From contig JABDDJ010000004.1 in assembly GCA_013287645.1 (NCBI GenBank), forward strand, positions 1 through 64,000: 64,000 bases of DNA, in the 5' to 3' direction. Both the position numbers and the translations under genes were made by a program. Under the pieces are notes generated by a model. It searched no databases and was not told the DNA's origin. It saw only the letters and a list, made by a program, of their open reading frames with translations. Shown here piece after piece: positions 9,108 to 18,171 of the stretch; position 1 is the stretch's first letter, and every line of letters starts with the position of its first letter. The stretch is from Chlamydiota bacterium (lineage in GTDB: Bacteria > Chlamydiota > Chlamydiia > Chlamydiales > JABDDJ01).

Positions 9108-9935
9108 TTAGGAGTTAGGCTTGGAAGTTAGGGTCTTTTTTAATTTCTCCCAAATATTTTGGATTTTTGCGAGACCTTGAATACCTAGATTATTTTTACT
9201 ACAACCCCAAAGAAGTAAAGATTCCTTACCATCAATAAAGCGTTTGGTAAACTCCTCTAATGTTAGTGAGGCGTCAAATTGCTTTATCACTTGGAAGGTC
9301 ATTGTTTGAAGACCCAAGATTGCAATATCAGTTGGTATATTTGGACCTTCAAGTTGAATAAGTTTTGTGTTTATTTTTTCTAAAGGTGTTGAGCAAATAT
9401 TGCTGCAGAACCAGTTCTTTAATCTTTCCCAAACAGTTAAAACTCTGTCTTTTTTCTTTTCTTCACTGCGTTCAACCATTTTCTTAACATTCATGAATAT
9501 GGATTGTAGGTGTGTTCCTTCATCTCTCAAAGGCCTTAATTGATCTTTTAATTCGGTTACAAGTAAGTCCTCTGATTTGGAGAAAAGATTGGCCATTGTA
9601 ACTGTCGATTCAACTATCGCTGGAATTTTTTTGGATAATAAAGAAACTTCATAATTCTTTTTAAAAGCTGAAAATGGGTGGACTATAATATTCAATTTAT
9701 TAAATTCGAATGGAGAAATACTCACTTCATCTACTAATTGGTTAGAAATAGAGATGATATTGGAAAGTGAGATTTTGGAGATTTTGCCGTTGGAAGCATC
9801 AATTTCAGCTTGAGTATGCACAGTGATGTTATTGTCTTCTTTGCATATCCATGAGTGGGGTTCTGAGTCTGTAACAGGTTTAGTTCCTTCTAGGATGTTA
9901 TGCCACTGTGATATAGTTACACTTTCAATTCCCAT
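9108..9935 (-). CDS. Hypothetical protein downstream of the T3SS kinase gene
   Basis: 275 residues, not recognised. No signal peptide or membrane segment; the middle (about 90-170) is helical and charged. GAGG lies 8 bases before the ATG in an A/T-rich stretch that could hold its own promoter. In Chlamydia the gene following pkn5 is the secretin cdsC; this protein has none of the secretin features, so that position is taken here by something else. Codon use is more A/T-rich than in the T3SS genes. A secreted substrate is possible but unproven. Confidence 0.55.
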   Translation of the reverse strand: MGIESVTISQWHNILEGTKPVTDSEPHSWICKEDNNITVHTQAEIDASNGKISKISLSNIISISNQLVDEVSISPFEFNKLNIIVHPFSAFKKNYEVSLLSKKIPAIVESTVTMANLFSKSEDLLVTELKDQLRPLRDEGTHLQSIFMNVKKMVERSEEKKKDRVLTVWERLKNWFCSNICSTPLEKINTKLIQLEGPNIPTDIAILGLQTMTFQVIKQFDASLTLEEFTKRFIDGKESLLLWGCSKNNLGIQGLAKIQNIWEKLKKTLTSKPNS

Positions 9936-10004
9936 TTTATTACCTCATAATATATAAATAAAAATATTTTACAGAATTAATATATTTTATGCAACTAATG
10001 AGTT

Positions 10005-11609
10005 TTATGTAAGTCGATGGATGCCGATGAGATTGATGGCTTGCCGTTGCCAAAGGTCGAGGTTTTGGGTTTTTGCTCGACGGTAGGCATTTTCGAGCTG
10101 TTTTTGCATGGGGGTGTGGAAGCGGTCGAGGAAGGGCTGGACCCACCAGGGTTCTTTAAAGAATTCGGGTTGATTGAATGGTGGATCGAGTCCGTAGGTG
10201 TGGGAAAAGAGTAGGAGGGTGTCGCCGATAATCCAGGGTCTTTTTTCGAAGTGAATATCGTGGTTGACTTCAATGCTAATGGGAGAAGCTTTGGGAGTTA
10301 GCACTTCAAAAGATTCGTTCTCTTTTTTGAGTAGAAGTAGGTCACCGTAACCGCAAGAGTAGTACATGAGCTGGTTTAGGCTGGGCTGTAGGACTAGACA
10401 AGAGAAGGCGAAGAGTGAATCCATGGAATCTTTAATGAGGAGTTGTTGATAGTCGAGGATGAAGCTTTTAGGGGTAGATACTTTGGAGCTTTGCAAGCCT
10501 TTGGCCATTCCGCGCATGACGGAAGTGTAAAGAATTCCTTTAACTCCTTCGGCGATCGCTTCGCCATTGATGATGACAAAGCTTCCATCAGCTAATGTAA
10601 AAAATTCGTAGAATCCTCCTGAGAGGTTACGCACTTTGTGCGTAAGGATGCCGCATTCGACTTCTGGCCATAGGGGAGGAGGAGGAAGTAGGCTTTTGTA
10701 GGCTTCTTTTACGTTTTCGGCTATTTCGCTGAGGTAGTCTCCAGCGAGTTTTTCTTTTTGTAGGTTGCTGGAGTGTAGGTAGGAGGAGATGTCGGTGATA
10801 AAGTCGACGATGTCTTGGTAGCGGTCTTCTGGTTTGGGTTGCAGCGATTTGGCTAGGATTTTTTGGATGCCTTTTGGTAATAGGGAGAGGTGGATTTGTC
10901 CTAGGCTGAGTTTTCCTTGAATGAGTTCGAAGGATATGATTCCTAGGGAATAGATGTCAGAGGGGTAGCCGACAGATTCGGGGTTGTCGCGTTGCTCAGG
11001 ACTCATGTAGATGGGTGTCCCAATTAGCCCTTGCCGCACTTTCAAGGCCTCTTCACTGGTTTCTGTGAGCAGTTGTGCGATGCCGAAGTCGATGACTTTG
11101 AGGATGCCTGCGTCGGAGACGAGGATATTTTCCGGCTTTAGGTCTCTGTGTATTACTCCGTGCGTGTGGAGATGGCAGAGGGCATAGGCGATGTCGATGA
11201 TCATCTCTAGAGCGCGCCTGAGAGACATAGGTGTCTGGAGGATGTGCTGACGCAGGGATATTCCTTGAATAAATTCCATGGCAATGTAGAGACCACCTTC
11301 CCATTCACCATGTCCATAGAGTTTGACGATATTGGGATGGTCAGCCATGGCGATGATTTCGGCTTCATTGAGAAAGCGGCGGACTATATCTGGATTGGAG
11401 AGGTATTTGGGAGAGAGTACTTTAATTGTGGTTGGTTCTTTGGTCTCTGGGTGGGTGCCTAGGTAGAGGATGCTCATGCCTCCTTTTTCAAGGAGGCTTT
11501 CGATCTTGTAGGGGCCGATGTAATCAGGGATTTTGATAGGTTCTAATGGCTTTTCAGTAGGGGTAAGATTGGGTTGGGTGGTTTGTTTGTGAAAATCCTG
11601 CGGCGCCAC
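10005..11609 (-). CDS. pkn5: Pkn5-type Ser/Thr kinase fused to a degenerate SpoIIE-like domain
   Basis: 534 residues, GTG start with AGAGG 6 bases before it. Residues 34-285 are a Hanks-type kinase: glycine loop EKGGMS (41-46), Lys63, HRDLKPEN (154-161), DFG (174-176) and SPE (203-205) are all intact, so it looks active. Residues about 305-534 resemble a SpoIIE/RsbU PP2C-type domain (SGGFYEFFTLADG), but the metal-binding aspartates are lost: GGDFYD became GGFYEF, GD-V-S-G became GEAIA, and the late TDG became SHTYG. It lies at the 3' end of the T3SS run after sctQ, where Chlamydia has Pkn5 (CT673). It may be a secreted or regulatory kinase; the dead phosphatase half could bind partners (inference). 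Confidence 0.85.
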   Translation of the reverse strand: MAPQDFHKQTTQPNLTPTEKPLEPIKIPDYIGPYKIESLLEKGGMSILYLGTHPETKEPTTIKVLSPKYLSNPDIVRRFLNEAEIIAMADHPNIVKLYGHGEWEGGLYIAMEFIQGISLRQHILQTPMSLRRALEMIIDIAYALCHLHTHGVIHRDLKPENILVSDAGILKVIDFGIAQLLTETSEEALKVRQGLIGTPIYMSPEQRDNPESVGYPSDIYSLGIISFELIQGKLSLGQIHLSLLPKGIQKILAKSLQPKPEDRYQDIVDFITDISSYLHSSNLQKEKLAGDYLSEIAENVKEAYKSLLPPPPLWPEVECGILTHKVRNLSGGFYEFFTLADGSFVIINGEAIAEGVKGILYTSVMRGMAKGLQSSKVSTPKSFILDYQQLLIKDSMDSLFAFSCLVLQPSLNQLMYYSCGYGDLLLLKKENESFEVLTPKASPISIEVNHDIHFEKRPWIIGDTLLLFSHTYGLDPPFNQPEFFKEPWWVQPFLDRFHTPMQKQLENAYRRAKTQNLDLWQRQAINLIGIHRLT

Positions 11610-11631
11610 TCTTAACCTCTAACCAATTTTC

Positions 11632-11714
11632 ATGCCCTTGCCCTTGCCCGTGCCCGTGCCCGAAAAACAGAAATTGGGCAAGGGCAGGGGTAAGGGCAGG
11701 GGCAAGGGTGGGGA
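11632..11714. repeat. R2 palindromic G/C repeat, copy a
   Basis: The left arm is made of CCCTTG and CCCGTG units (11632-11662). A short A-rich loop is followed by a right arm of GGGCAA and GGGTAA units up to 11714. The G-rich arm has more than four runs of three or more G with short gaps, so either a hairpin or a G-quadruplex is possible. It lies between sctQ and the kinase gene. Confidence 0.85.
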
Positions 11715-11725
11715 AAATTTTGCAT

Positions 11726-13078
11726 TTAGCTAATCTCCGTAATACGAACGCCTAGAGTATCACCAAAGCGCAGTAGTTCTCCCCTTCCAATGCGCTTACC
11801 ATTGACGACTAGGTCGACACCATCTTCTGGTTTGACATGTAGGTTTAGGGTATTTCCAGCCTGTAGTTCCATCATTTTGTCGAGGGTCATCTGGAAGCGA
11901 CCTACTTCTACAGCGATATAAAGAGGGATGTCTTGCGGGGCGATGGATTTTTCAGGCGCTTTTTTAGAGACGTCCACTTGTTTGCCAGCTGGAGGGGATT
12001 TTTGAGTTTGCGAGGGGGGTTGTGGAGCTGTTTTAGTAGGCGTTGCAGTGGCTGTGCTGGTTTTTTCTTCGGTGGATGTCTCTTCGGTGTCAGACTCTTC
12101 GGAAAAATCGAAGTCCGAATCGTCACCGAAGTCAAAATCGGTGTCTTCTTCGGGTTCTTCGTGTTCTTCGTGCTCTTCGTCATCGAAGTTTAGATCATCG
12201 TCATCATTGTTGTTATTTGTAGGCATGGCGCTCTCTATTTCATGGTAGGAGGGTTGTTCTGTTAGGGAGATGTTACCCTCGGTTAATTGGGCTTTATAAT
12301 AGGGTAGGTGGTAAATGCGTAGTAGTAGGGAACCGCTATTAAAGGTTTCGTCGATGGTGCAACCGTCGAGAAAGAGGAAGTCGCCAGGTTGGACGGTTTT
12401 CCATTGATAAAAAGGCATTTGGACATGGCCTGCTTCGATGCTGACAGGTAGTTCAAGTTTTTGGGCTAGAGAGGGGTTTAAAGCAGAGCTGAAGGGTATT
12501 GTATTTTTTTCTTTCCAGAACTGTTGGAATGTTTTATCGATAAAAAGACGTACGATGAAGGTGCGGAAGCTGGTTTCGACCTGGATGTCGATGCAGAGAT
12601 GAGGTTCAGGAGGTAGGCTTTCGTCAGGTAGAAGGGAGGGTTGGAGCCCTTTCATCCATCCTAGGTTAACAAATTGGTCACAAAGTGTGACGGTTAGGAA
12701 ATGGACAAAGGCTTTTTCATCTTCAGGGTCGAGTAGAGGGGTTTCTTGGGGATGATGTGTCAATAAAAATGTGGCTAGTGCGAGGAGGTCGCGTTTGTCA
12801 ATAGCAAGGGCAATTTTTCCCTCTATTCCAGTCAAAGAGATATTCATGATGTCATGATCAGGACTGACTCCGTCAAGTAGCTGCTCTGCAGATCGCCAGG
12901 TGGGGTCTGAGGCTTTGAAGGTGAACTGATCAATCTCAAAGAATTTTTTGATGTTTGCGGCAAATTTTTCCCATGGAAATGGGGCTGCATGCCCTATCAG
13001 GGGGATTTCGTCAATTGACAAAAGGCTTGAAGGTAAAGTCTTTACCCAGTCATAAGGTGTTTGCGATGCTGTACTCAC
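11726..13078 (-). CDS. sctQ: T3SS cytoplasmic ring (sorting platform) protein SctQ/CdsQ
   Basis: 450 residues, GTG start. The last 70 residues (about 380-450) form a SpoA domain: PLYIAVEVGRFQMTLDKMMEL, then NTLNLHV, DLVVNGKRIGRGEL and GVRITEI, as in FliN/YscQ. The N-terminal part (1-280) matches the family in size. Between them, residues about 285-375 are a low-complexity linker dominated by D, E, S, T and P, longer than usual. It forms the cytoplasmic platform that binds the ATPase complex. It follows sctP, and the position equals CT672. Confidence 0.9.
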   Translation of the reverse strand: MSTASQTPYDWVKTLPSSLLSIDEIPLIGHAAPFPWEKFAANIKKFFEIDQFTFKASDPTWRSAEQLLDGVSPDHDIMNISLTGIEGKIALAIDKRDLLALATFLLTHHPQETPLLDPEDEKAFVHFLTVTLCDQFVNLGWMKGLQPSLLPDESLPPEPHLCIDIQVETSFRTFIVRLFIDKTFQQFWKEKNTIPFSSALNPSLAQKLELPVSIEAGHVQMPFYQWKTVQPGDFLFLDGCTIDETFNSGSLLLRIYHLPYYKAQLTEGNISLTEQPSYHEIESAMPTNNNNDDDDLNFDDEEHEEHEEPEEDTDFDFGDDSDFDFSEESDTEETSTEEKTSTATATPTKTAPQPPSQTQKSPPAGKQVDVSKKAPEKSIAPQDIPLYIAVEVGRFQMTLDKMMELQAGNTLNLHVKPEDGVDLVVNGKRIGRGELLRFGDTLGVRITEIS

Positions 13079-13112
13079 TCTGTAGATCTCGATTCAAAAT
13101 TAATGTTAATGT

Positions 13113-14597
13113 CTATCGTTTACGGCGCTTTTGTGATCTTTCATCCTGTGTATCATCAGAGTCTTGCTGCTGCTGCTGACCTTGGCCGCTATTATCACGG
13201 TCTCTCTGAGGTTGTTCAGCAACATACTGCGGTACCGCATCTACTGTGGATGTGATAATCTGGTGAACGACAAATCCTCGATCGTTGCGTTCCAGAGCAG
13301 TTCTCAAAGAGGCTATGTTTTCATCTAACAGCCTTTTTCCTGGGCCGGTTAGATTGGTAAACGTGATATTCAACTCATTAGGGGCGTGTGTATAGGTTTG
13401 AATTGTCACATTTACTCCCGCTAAAAGGGGCGGATGTTGCAGGATGATCGTTGTGTCGGTTTTCCCCTCATCAGCTAAGATGTATATCTCTTTGATAATT
13501 TGGTCAACAATTTCCTGCAGCTTTTGCGCTAAGTTGGGTCGATCAGCGGGTTGCTGCTTGACGGCTAGAGCATGATCGTCGAATTTTCCAAAGGATTGAG
13601 CGGCATCGGGAACGACCATGGCGACGGTGCGAGCGTCGATGGGTCCTGTGTCTTTAGAAGGATGTTCTTCTTCTTTGAATTGTCTTTCAGGAGCTTTGTT
13701 GTCGACTTTTGTAGGGATTGTTGTTTTGGGAGGTGGTTGAGCTTCAGTGCCTTTGACGACAGGGGCGGTGGATTGACGGATTTCGGCTTGTTGGTGTTCG
13801 ACTACGTTGTGGAATTTGGCAGTCCCCTCTTTTGATCCTGGTAGGGCGATTGTTTTTTGAGGTTGTACAATCTTTTCTTTGATTTCAACTTTTCCTTTTA
13901 CAAGGTCTTGGGTAGGAACATCGACTTCAGGTGCGGGGGCTTCAGGCTCTTCGGCTTTCTCTTCTACTTTTTCTTCATGGACTGGAGAAGTGAAAATCCC
14001 TTTTTCTGGTTTTTGCAGTTTAGGTTCTTCTTTGACCTCTTTTTGGAGAATTTTCGGAGCTAATTCTTTAACGACAGGAGCTTCAGCTTTGATGGGTTTC
14101 TCGGGTATGGGGACGAGAGATTCTTTAACAGCGGTGGGAACACCCTCTTCTTCGTGGGATTCGAGAGGTAGAGGTGGTGAGGTCTCATCATTATCAGCAA
14201 CATGTTGATCTTCTGGGACTTTCGTCTCGTGCGTTTGCTGCGAGATAAAAGCCTTTAGAGGACTTAAGCTCTTAGATTGCGGCTGTTGTTTAGGGGTTGA
14301 AACAAACGGGGTAGAGGCTTTCTTCGTGGGGGTTTTAGGTTTATTGAAGAGAGAAAATTCTTCTGTCTCCTCTTCAACCGGTTGTTTGGAAACGACTACT
14401 TCCTCGTCCTTAGTTTTTTCTTTAAAGGCTTTTCCTTGTCCTTTCGTATCCGTTTCTTGTTTTGTTTTTCTAGCATCGCGAGCTAAAGTTTTTCGAAAAG
14501 ATTCATCATCTGGTAGGACCTTTTTTCCAAGTTCCTTCCTTTTTGTTTCATCCGTCGCCGGAGTAGACTTATATAAAAATCTATCTGGTACCTGCAT
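13113..14597 (-). CDS. sctP: T3SS needle-length/substrate-switch protein SctP/CdsP
   Basis: 494 residues. AAGGAGG lies before the ATG. Most of the protein (about 20-340) is low complexity: K, E, P, V and T-rich, expected for a secreted ruler. A folded C-terminal part (about 350-465) follows, with TIILQHPPLLAGVNVTIQ and LNITFTNLTGPGKRLL, similar to the T3S4-type domain. The tail ends in a Q-rich and basic stretch. Identification rests on the position between sctO and sctQ (CT671 position) and this architecture. Known role of the family: measures needle length and switches substrate class. Confidence 0.82.
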   Translation of the reverse strand: MQVPDRFLYKSTPATDETKRKELGKKVLPDDESFRKTLARDARKTKQETDTKGQGKAFKEKTKDEEVVVSKQPVEEETEEFSLFNKPKTPTKKASTPFVSTPKQQPQSKSLSPLKAFISQQTHETKVPEDQHVADNDETSPPLPLESHEEEGVPTAVKESLVPIPEKPIKAEAPVVKELAPKILQKEVKEEPKLQKPEKGIFTSPVHEEKVEEKAEEPEAPAPEVDVPTQDLVKGKVEIKEKIVQPQKTIALPGSKEGTAKFHNVVEHQQAEIRQSTAPVVKGTEAQPPPKTTIPTKVDNKAPERQFKEEEHPSKDTGPIDARTVAMVVPDAAQSFGKFDDHALAVKQQPADRPNLAQKLQEIVDQIIKEIYILADEGKTDTTIILQHPPLLAGVNVTIQTYTHAPNELNITFTNLTGPGKRLLDENIASLRTALERNDRGFVVHQIITSTVDAVPQYVAEQPQRDRDNSGQGQQQQQDSDDTQDERSQKRRKR

Positions 14598-14615
14598 GGG
14601 ATACCTCCTTAAACA

Positions 14616-15116
14616 TTATTTGCGAAGCCGCTTGCCGGAAAAGATAATTGAACCCATTTCATCTTGCTCAGCGGCTTCTATTCTACCTAGCTCAAAGAGC
14701 ATCTGTTTAGTCCAGTCGGCTTTATGATTGAGTAGTTTGTCAACTTCTTGTCTCTTTAGCCGTAATTGCTCTTTAGCTACTTCTAAATTTTTTTCAGCTT
14801 GTTCGACTTGAACTTGCTGGTCTTTAACTTTTTTCTCTTCTGCTACCATTTTTTCCTGAGTCACTTTGAGGTATACCTTCATCTGTTGTGCTTCAGTACT
14901 GTTCGTTCCTGTATCTAATTTTTCACGCAGTTGTGCCAGCTTATCTGCATAGTGTTTTTTGGCTTTATCTCGTTGCTCTTCGGCTTGGCGCAACTTCTCT
15001 TGCTCTTTTTCCAAGGCTTGGCGTTTTTCTGCTACGACTCTCTCTGCCTCTTTGACCCGATTTTCTTTTACGGTAATGACTTGTTCAAGAGGATAAGCTA
15101 GCTTGCTGTCTACCAT
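14616..15116 (-). CDS. sctO: T3SS stalk protein SctO/CdsO
   Basis: 166 residues, nearly all charged coiled coil rich in K, E and Q, with heptads through about residues 10-140. This is the FliJ/YscO pattern: a helical hairpin that sits in the centre of the ATPase hexamer. It lies 10 bp after sctN and before sctP, the same place as CT670 in Chlamydia. There is no signal peptide. Confidence 0.87.
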   Translation of the reverse strand: MVDSKLAYPLEQVITVKENRVKEAERVVAEKRQALEKEQEKLRQAEEQRDKAKKHYADKLAQLREKLDTGTNSTEAQQMKVYLKVTQEKMVAEEKKVKDQQVQVEQAEKNLEVAKEQLRLKRQEVDKLLNHKADWTKQMLFELGRIEAAEQDEMGSIIFSGKRLRK

Positions 15117-15126
15117 GGTTCAAGCC

Positions 15127-16443
15127 TTATTTAAAAATGCTTCTAAGTAGCTGTAGTGACTCCTGGTAAGTACATTTTTCATCTATAGCTTGTTTGAGGA
15201 ACTTCTGGACTTTCTCAATGTAGTCTATCGCAAAGTCGCCCATCTTATCAGCTCCTCGCTTATATTCTCCAATCTTTATTAACAATTCGTTCTTAGCATA
15301 ATTTGCAAGCACTTCGCGCAATTTACCTACTAGCTGTAAATGCTCTTTCGGCACGATGGAGTTCATGACACGGCTGGCGGAGCTCATCACGTCAATGGCG
15401 GGGTAATGGAACTTCTTGGCGAGATCGCTGGAGAGGATAATATGTCCATCGAGGATGGAACGTACTTCATCTGCTACGGGCTCATTCATATCATCCCCTG
15501 CAACGAGGATAGTATAGAAAGCGGTTATTGACCCTTTGTCGCTATTTCCTGAGCGCTCTAGCAGTTTTGGCAGTGTTGCAAAGACGGATGGTGTATATCC
15601 TGCACGGGCGGGGGGTTCGCCTGCTGCAAGTCCTACTTCGCGCAATGCACGTGCAAAACGGGTTACGGAGTCCATCATGAGGATGACGGACTTGCCTTGG
15701 TCGCGGAAGTATTCGGCAATGGCTGTGCCGACATAAGCGGCATTTAAACGCAGCTGCGAGGCCTGATCAGAGGTGGAGACTATGAGGACGGAGCGTTTGA
15801 GTCCTTCTGGGCCGAGATCTTTTTCAATAAAGTCTCGTAACTCCCTTCCACGTTCACCTATGAGACTGATCACGTTGACATCGGCGACAGCGTTTCGGGC
15901 TATCATGCCGAGTAGGGTGGACTTTCCACCGCCAGCTGCGGCGAAAATCCCCATACGCTGTCCGAGTCCAGTGGTTAGGACGCCATCGATGGCGCGGACA
16001 CCGACTGATATGGGCTCGCTGATGCGTTTACGTTTTGTTGGGTCGGGTGGGTCTTGGATGACTGGATAGATTTCGTCACATTCGAGAGGTCCTTTAGTCT
16101 CGACGTCAAGGGGTTCGCCGAGGCCATTAAGGATGCGGCCGAGTAGGTTTGGGCCTACTTTTATGTGTAGGGGTAAGTGTGTGGGAATTACTTCGGAGGA
16201 GGGTCCGACACCTTTCATCTCGCCTAGTGGCGATAAGATTACCTCTTCGCGTGTGAAGCCGACGACTTCGGTGCGTAAGGGTTCTCCCTCTCTCTTGACA
16301 AGGCACACTTCACCAATTTTGACATTGGGTACGATTGCCTTGATAAGCATTCCGACAATTTCGGTGATGCGGCCATTTACGGTGGTAAGTTGGATATCAT
16401 CCAAACCACCTAATAGCCTATCAAAATGGTCATCCATTCCCAT
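15127..16443 (-). CDS. sctN: T3SS ATPase SctN/CdsN
   Basis: 438 residues. Walker A AAGGGKST is at 169-176. [10 protein letters not shown], a Walker B region ([21 protein letters not shown]) and GEPPARAGY are all present, as in FliI/YscN-type ATPases. It is a cytoplasmic hexamer that strips chaperones from substrates and unfolds them. The central catalytic part is intact and of normal length. It starts 36 bp after the CT668-like gene and is followed directly by its stalk partner sctO. Confidence 0.97.
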   Translation of the reverse strand: MGMDDHFDRLLGGLDDIQLTTVNGRITEIVGMLIKAIVPNVKIGEVCLVKREGEPLRTEVVGFTREEVILSPLGEMKGVGPSSEVIPTHLPLHIKVGPNLLGRILNGLGEPLDVETKGPLECDEIYPVIQDPPDPTKRKRISEPISVGVRAIDGVLTTGLGQRMGIFAAAGGGKSTLLGMIARNAVADVNVISLIGERGRELRDFIEKDLGPEGLKRSVLIVSTSDQASQLRLNAAYVGTAIAEYFRDQGKSVILMMDSVTRFARALREVGLAAGEPPARAGYTPSVFATLPKLLERSGNSDKGSITAFYTILVAGDDMNEPVADEVRSILDGHIILSSDLAKKFHYPAIDVMSSASRVMNSIVPKEHLQLVGKLREVLANYAKNELLIKIGEYKRGADKMGDFAIDYIEKVQKFLKQAIDEKCTYQESLQLLRSIFK

Positions 16444-16479
16444 AAGTGCCCATCCATTCGTATAAAGTTCGCGTAGCGG

Positions 16480-17172
16480 TTAAACTTGGACGTTCAGTAA
16501 CGTTTTGGTCGATTCAAGTGACTTATTGAGCAAGCTGGTAAAAAACTCTAGTTGTTGCTGGACAAATCCTACTTTAACTTGGACTAATAGTAAGTCAGCG
16601 GGTGAGAGAGTTCCTCTATTCTGAGATATCTTGTAGACTTGATTACCGATATTCTGAAGCTGTGATTCACCATTTTCCAAGAAGCCTAGGAACCGTTCTA
16701 TTGGGTTTTGAAAACTAGAACGTGCTTCGCGTACTTCTAAAGTAGTGTATTCGCCGCCTGTTTTTTCAACGGCAACTCTTAGCTTATCGTCTATATGCGA
16801 TAGCTTGCTCTCCATTAACGCTTGGTCTGCAGGACTTATTCTGAGATCAGGCGTTTGAAGTTTTTTCTTGATTTTATCGACCTCGGAAATCACGTCCTTG
16901 GTTTGGGCAACGATCTCTTCTGGTGTTAGGCGTTTAAGCGTGTCAACGCGTCCACCGACTTCGCGTACTTGTTCCATGAGTTGAGTCTTTTTAAGCTCTT
17001 TCTCAGTAACTTCATTGCGTTGTACGGTAGTTTTTTGGGCGTTGAGGAGCGACTCAAAGTGCTCTTTATTTGGCTGTGCACGAGCTGCATAATCCTCGGG
17101 CTTAGCTACTTCTTGCGCTTTGCGCTTACTTCTGACGCTCTCAACTTTTTCAACTTTATCATATTCTGCCAT
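16480..17172 (-). CDS. T3SS operon protein of CT668 type
   Basis: 230 residues, soluble, mostly helical, with a charged N-terminus (MAEYDKVEKVESVRSKRKAQ) and a more ordered C-terminal half (about 140-230, ending in SLLNKSLESTKTLLNVQV). Its place between CdsG and the ATPase is that of CT668 in C. trachomatis, a conserved chlamydial T3SS-locus protein without a firmly assigned role. I infer orthology from gene order and size; sequence motifs alone are not diagnostic. Confidence 0.7.
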   Translation of the reverse strand: MAEYDKVEKVESVRSKRKAQEVAKPEDYAARAQPNKEHFESLLNAQKTTVQRNEVTEKELKKTQLMEQVREVGGRVDTLKRLTPEEIVAQTKDVISEVDKIKKKLQTPDLRISPADQALMESKLSHIDDKLRVAVEKTGGEYTTLEVREARSSFQNPIERFLGFLENGESQLQNIGNQVYKISQNRGTLSPADLLLVQVKVGFVQQQLEFFTSLLNKSLESTKTLLNVQV

Positions 17173-17211
17173 GACTAAATTTCCCCCTTGCTAGAAATAG
17201 AAGGAAAGGGA

Positions 17212-17709
17212 TTATTTCTTTGCCTTCTTTTCAGCTTTGGCAGCGGCGCCGACGAGTCCACTTTCTTGGGCTTTTGAGCCATCATCAAAGCGGAAACGTG
17301 TTTTGCCGGTTTTAAGGTCTTTATCTGCCCATTCTAGCGATACTTTGGCGAGATTAATGACGGCGGGCTCAGTAGTTTTGCTGAGGACTTCGTTAATTAA
17401 TTCTTCGCCTTTGTTGCGCTTAGGCTTAGTGAGCAGATAACATATGCCGAGAAAAACCTGTACAAGATGGTTATCGGGTTCTTCTTTGGCAATTCTTTCA
17501 AATATTTTTGTCGCTTCTTTAACTTCTAATTTATTTAGAGCAATGTAACCGAGTCCTATCTGTGGAGCTATGCTTTTTGGGCTGATAACTTGAGCTGCGT
17601 TGAAAATGCGGCTTGCGCTGGTTTCATCGAGTTGTTTGACAGCGATGAAGCCTGCTTCGATTAGCATCCCAAAGTCTTCTTTAAACAGTTTTTCTTTCTC
17701 GGGATCCAT
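17212..17709 (-). CDS. cdsG: Needle-subunit chaperone CdsG (TPR protein)
   Basis: 165 residues from the ATG at 17709, which has AAGGA 6 bases upstream; an ATG two codons earlier abuts that site. TPR-like helix pairs are visible (ASRIFNAAQVISPKSIAPQIGLGYIALNKLEVKEATKIFERIAKEEPDN, residues about 33-80, read in parts). The C-terminus is basic and alanine-rich. In Chlamydia CdsG and CdsE together hold the needle protein CdsF in the cytoplasm. The position next to the needle genes fits. It is separated from them by two hairpins. Confidence 0.82.
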   Translation of the reverse strand: MDPEKEKLFKEDFGMLIEAGFIAVKQLDETSASRIFNAAQVISPKSIAPQIGLGYIALNKLEVKEATKIFERIAKEEPDNHLVQVFLGICYLLTKPKRNKGEELINEVLSKTTEPAVINLAKVSLEWADKDLKTGKTRFRFDDGSKAQESGLVGAAAKAEKKAKK

Positions 17710-17748
17710 ATGCATTCCTTATTGAGGTAGAAGTTTAAGTGTTTAAGT

Positions 17749-17829
17749 CAAAGGCTATGTTCTGGTAAACATCCTGTCCAGAAGCATAGCCTTTGTAACA
17801 ACTTTAAGAACTCTTCGAGAAGGGTTCTT
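17749..17829 (-). promoter_or_regulatory. Two hairpins between needle gene and cdsG
   Basis: Hairpin 17749-17795 pairs CAAAGGCTATG-TTCTGG with CCAGAAGCATAGCCTTTG: 17 pairs, one bulge, 12-base loop. Hairpin 17806-17829 pairs AAGAACTCTT with AAGGGTTCTT, with one G-T pair and a 4-base loop. Neither is followed by a clear T run on the minus strand, so they look more like RNA-stabilising or partly attenuating structures after the needle genes than full terminators. Confidence 0.6.
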
Positions 17830-17838
17830 AAACGGCTA

Positions 17839-18108
17839 TTAACCTTTGACGTTACGAGCCATTGTAGTTATCGCTGAGTTGGCTGCAGCAACAACAGCAG
17901 TTGACATTTCGGACAATTGTGATAAATGGTTCATCAACATTTGCATCTCGAACATGTCACCGATACTGATTGCGCTTCTGCGGCCTTTAATTTCTAATAG
18001 CTTTGCTTTTGCGCTTATTGTGGCGTCGTGGATAACGTGGAAAAGTACATTAACACTAAATCCAGACTGTATGTTGTCACCAGTAAAGAACTGTAAGTTC
18101 TGAGGCAT
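17839..18108 (-). CDS. sctF: T3SS needle subunit SctF/CdsF, copy 1
   Basis: 89 residues from the ATG at 18108; GGAGGGG lies 4 bases before it, so the ATG four codons upstream is not used. Small helical needle protein with a polar N-terminus and a helix-turn-helix body, in the CT666 position. It differs from copy 2 only at residue 11 (Asp here, Asn there), yet the two genes differ at about 30 of 270 bases. It polymerises into the extracellular needle. Flanked by strong hairpins on both sides. Confidence 0.9.
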   Translation of the reverse strand: MPQNLQFFTGDNIQSGFSVNVLFHVIHDATISAKAKLLEIKGRRSAISIGDMFEMQMLMNHLSQLSEMSTAVVAAANSAITTMARNVKG

Positions 18109-18133
18109 TTTCCCCTCCAATGATTAACAAATA

Positions 18134-18159
18134 TAGGAGCGCTCGTAAAAGCGCTCCTA
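18134..18159 (-). promoter_or_regulatory. Hairpin between the two needle genes
   Basis: Perfect 10-bp stem TAGGAGCGCT / AGCGCTCCTA with a 6-base loop, in the 63-bp gap between the two sctF copies. No T run follows on the minus strand. It probably protects or separates the two needle messages (inference). Confidence 0.6.
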
Positions 18160-18171
18160 AATAGTCTATTA

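Noticed and set aside
12048-12248. Serine-rich plus-strand frame
   Set aside because: Mirror of the D/E/S-rich linker of sctQ on the other strand.
13160-13185. Glutamine-codon run near the end of sctP as an unstable repeat
   Set aside because: Only a few codons long and within a low-complexity tail; ordinary for this protein.
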